The position numbers and the translations under genes were made by a program. Below are positions 5,940 to 5,982 of a stretch of DNA of 5,982 nt, in pieces; the stretch's first letter is position 1; each line of letters starts with the position of its first letter. The stretch comes from Trueperaceae bacterium (GTDB taxonomy: Bacteria > Deinococcota > Deinococci > Deinococcales > Trueperaceae). The notes under the pieces were generated by a model. That model searched no databases, was not told where the DNA came from, and worked only from the letters and a program-made list of their open reading frames with translations. The stretch covers positions 1 to 5,982 of the forward strand of contig JAGXHO010000266.1 in assembly GCA_024636105.1 (NCBI GenBank). Direction: 5' to 3'.

Positions 5940-5982
5940 CGCGCGCCTTCGGCCCGCCGCTCGCTGGGACACACCGCCCGCC

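Overview
The window is very GC-rich (roughly 70% by eye) and carries one dense minus-strand operon, a 654-bp spacer, and one more minus-strand gene. The operon encodes a cytoplasmic NAD(P)-linked [NiFe]-hydrogenase of the group 3b / sulfhydrogenase type. The taxon cannot be fixed from sequence alone. High GC, GTG starts, strong AAGGAGG-type Shine-Dalgarno (SD) sites and a possible leaderless promoter would suit an actinobacterium or another high-GC bacterium such as a myxobacterium relative; this is a low-confidence guess.

Layout, in transcription order from the right. 5927-5217: a YceH/DUF480 winged-helix protein with a putative coiled-coil tail. 5216-4563: a spacer with no convincing gene. 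It holds a striking 59-bp AT-rich palindrome (4986-5044) and several weaker repeats. 4562-3369: beta subunit (HydB-like, ferredoxin-type Fe-S protein). 3388-2507: gamma subunit (HydG-like, FAD/NAD(P)-binding, [2Fe-2S]). 2505-1651: delta or small subunit (HydD-like, three [4Fe-4S] clusters). 1673-345: alpha or large subunit (HydA-like, NiFe site). 340-1: start of a [NiFe]-hydrogenase maturation endopeptidase, cut by the window edge. The order beta-gamma-delta-alpha matches the archaeal sulfhydrogenase operon layout.

The genes form one electron path. NAD(P)H exchanges electrons with FAD in gamma. They pass through the [2Fe-2S] cluster of gamma and the clusters of beta to the three clusters of the small subunit, and then to the NiFe site of the large subunit, where protons and H2 interconvert. 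The downstream protease would trim the 9-residue tail after the last Ni-ligand motif of the large subunit. Adjacent genes overlap by 20-23 bp or are separated by 1-4 bp, and three internal starts have near-perfect SD sequences inside the preceding gene, which points to translational coupling. No insertion sequence, CRISPR array, tRNA or rRNA was seen. The hydrogenase itself is a known family. The least explained element is the AT-rich palindrome upstream of it.
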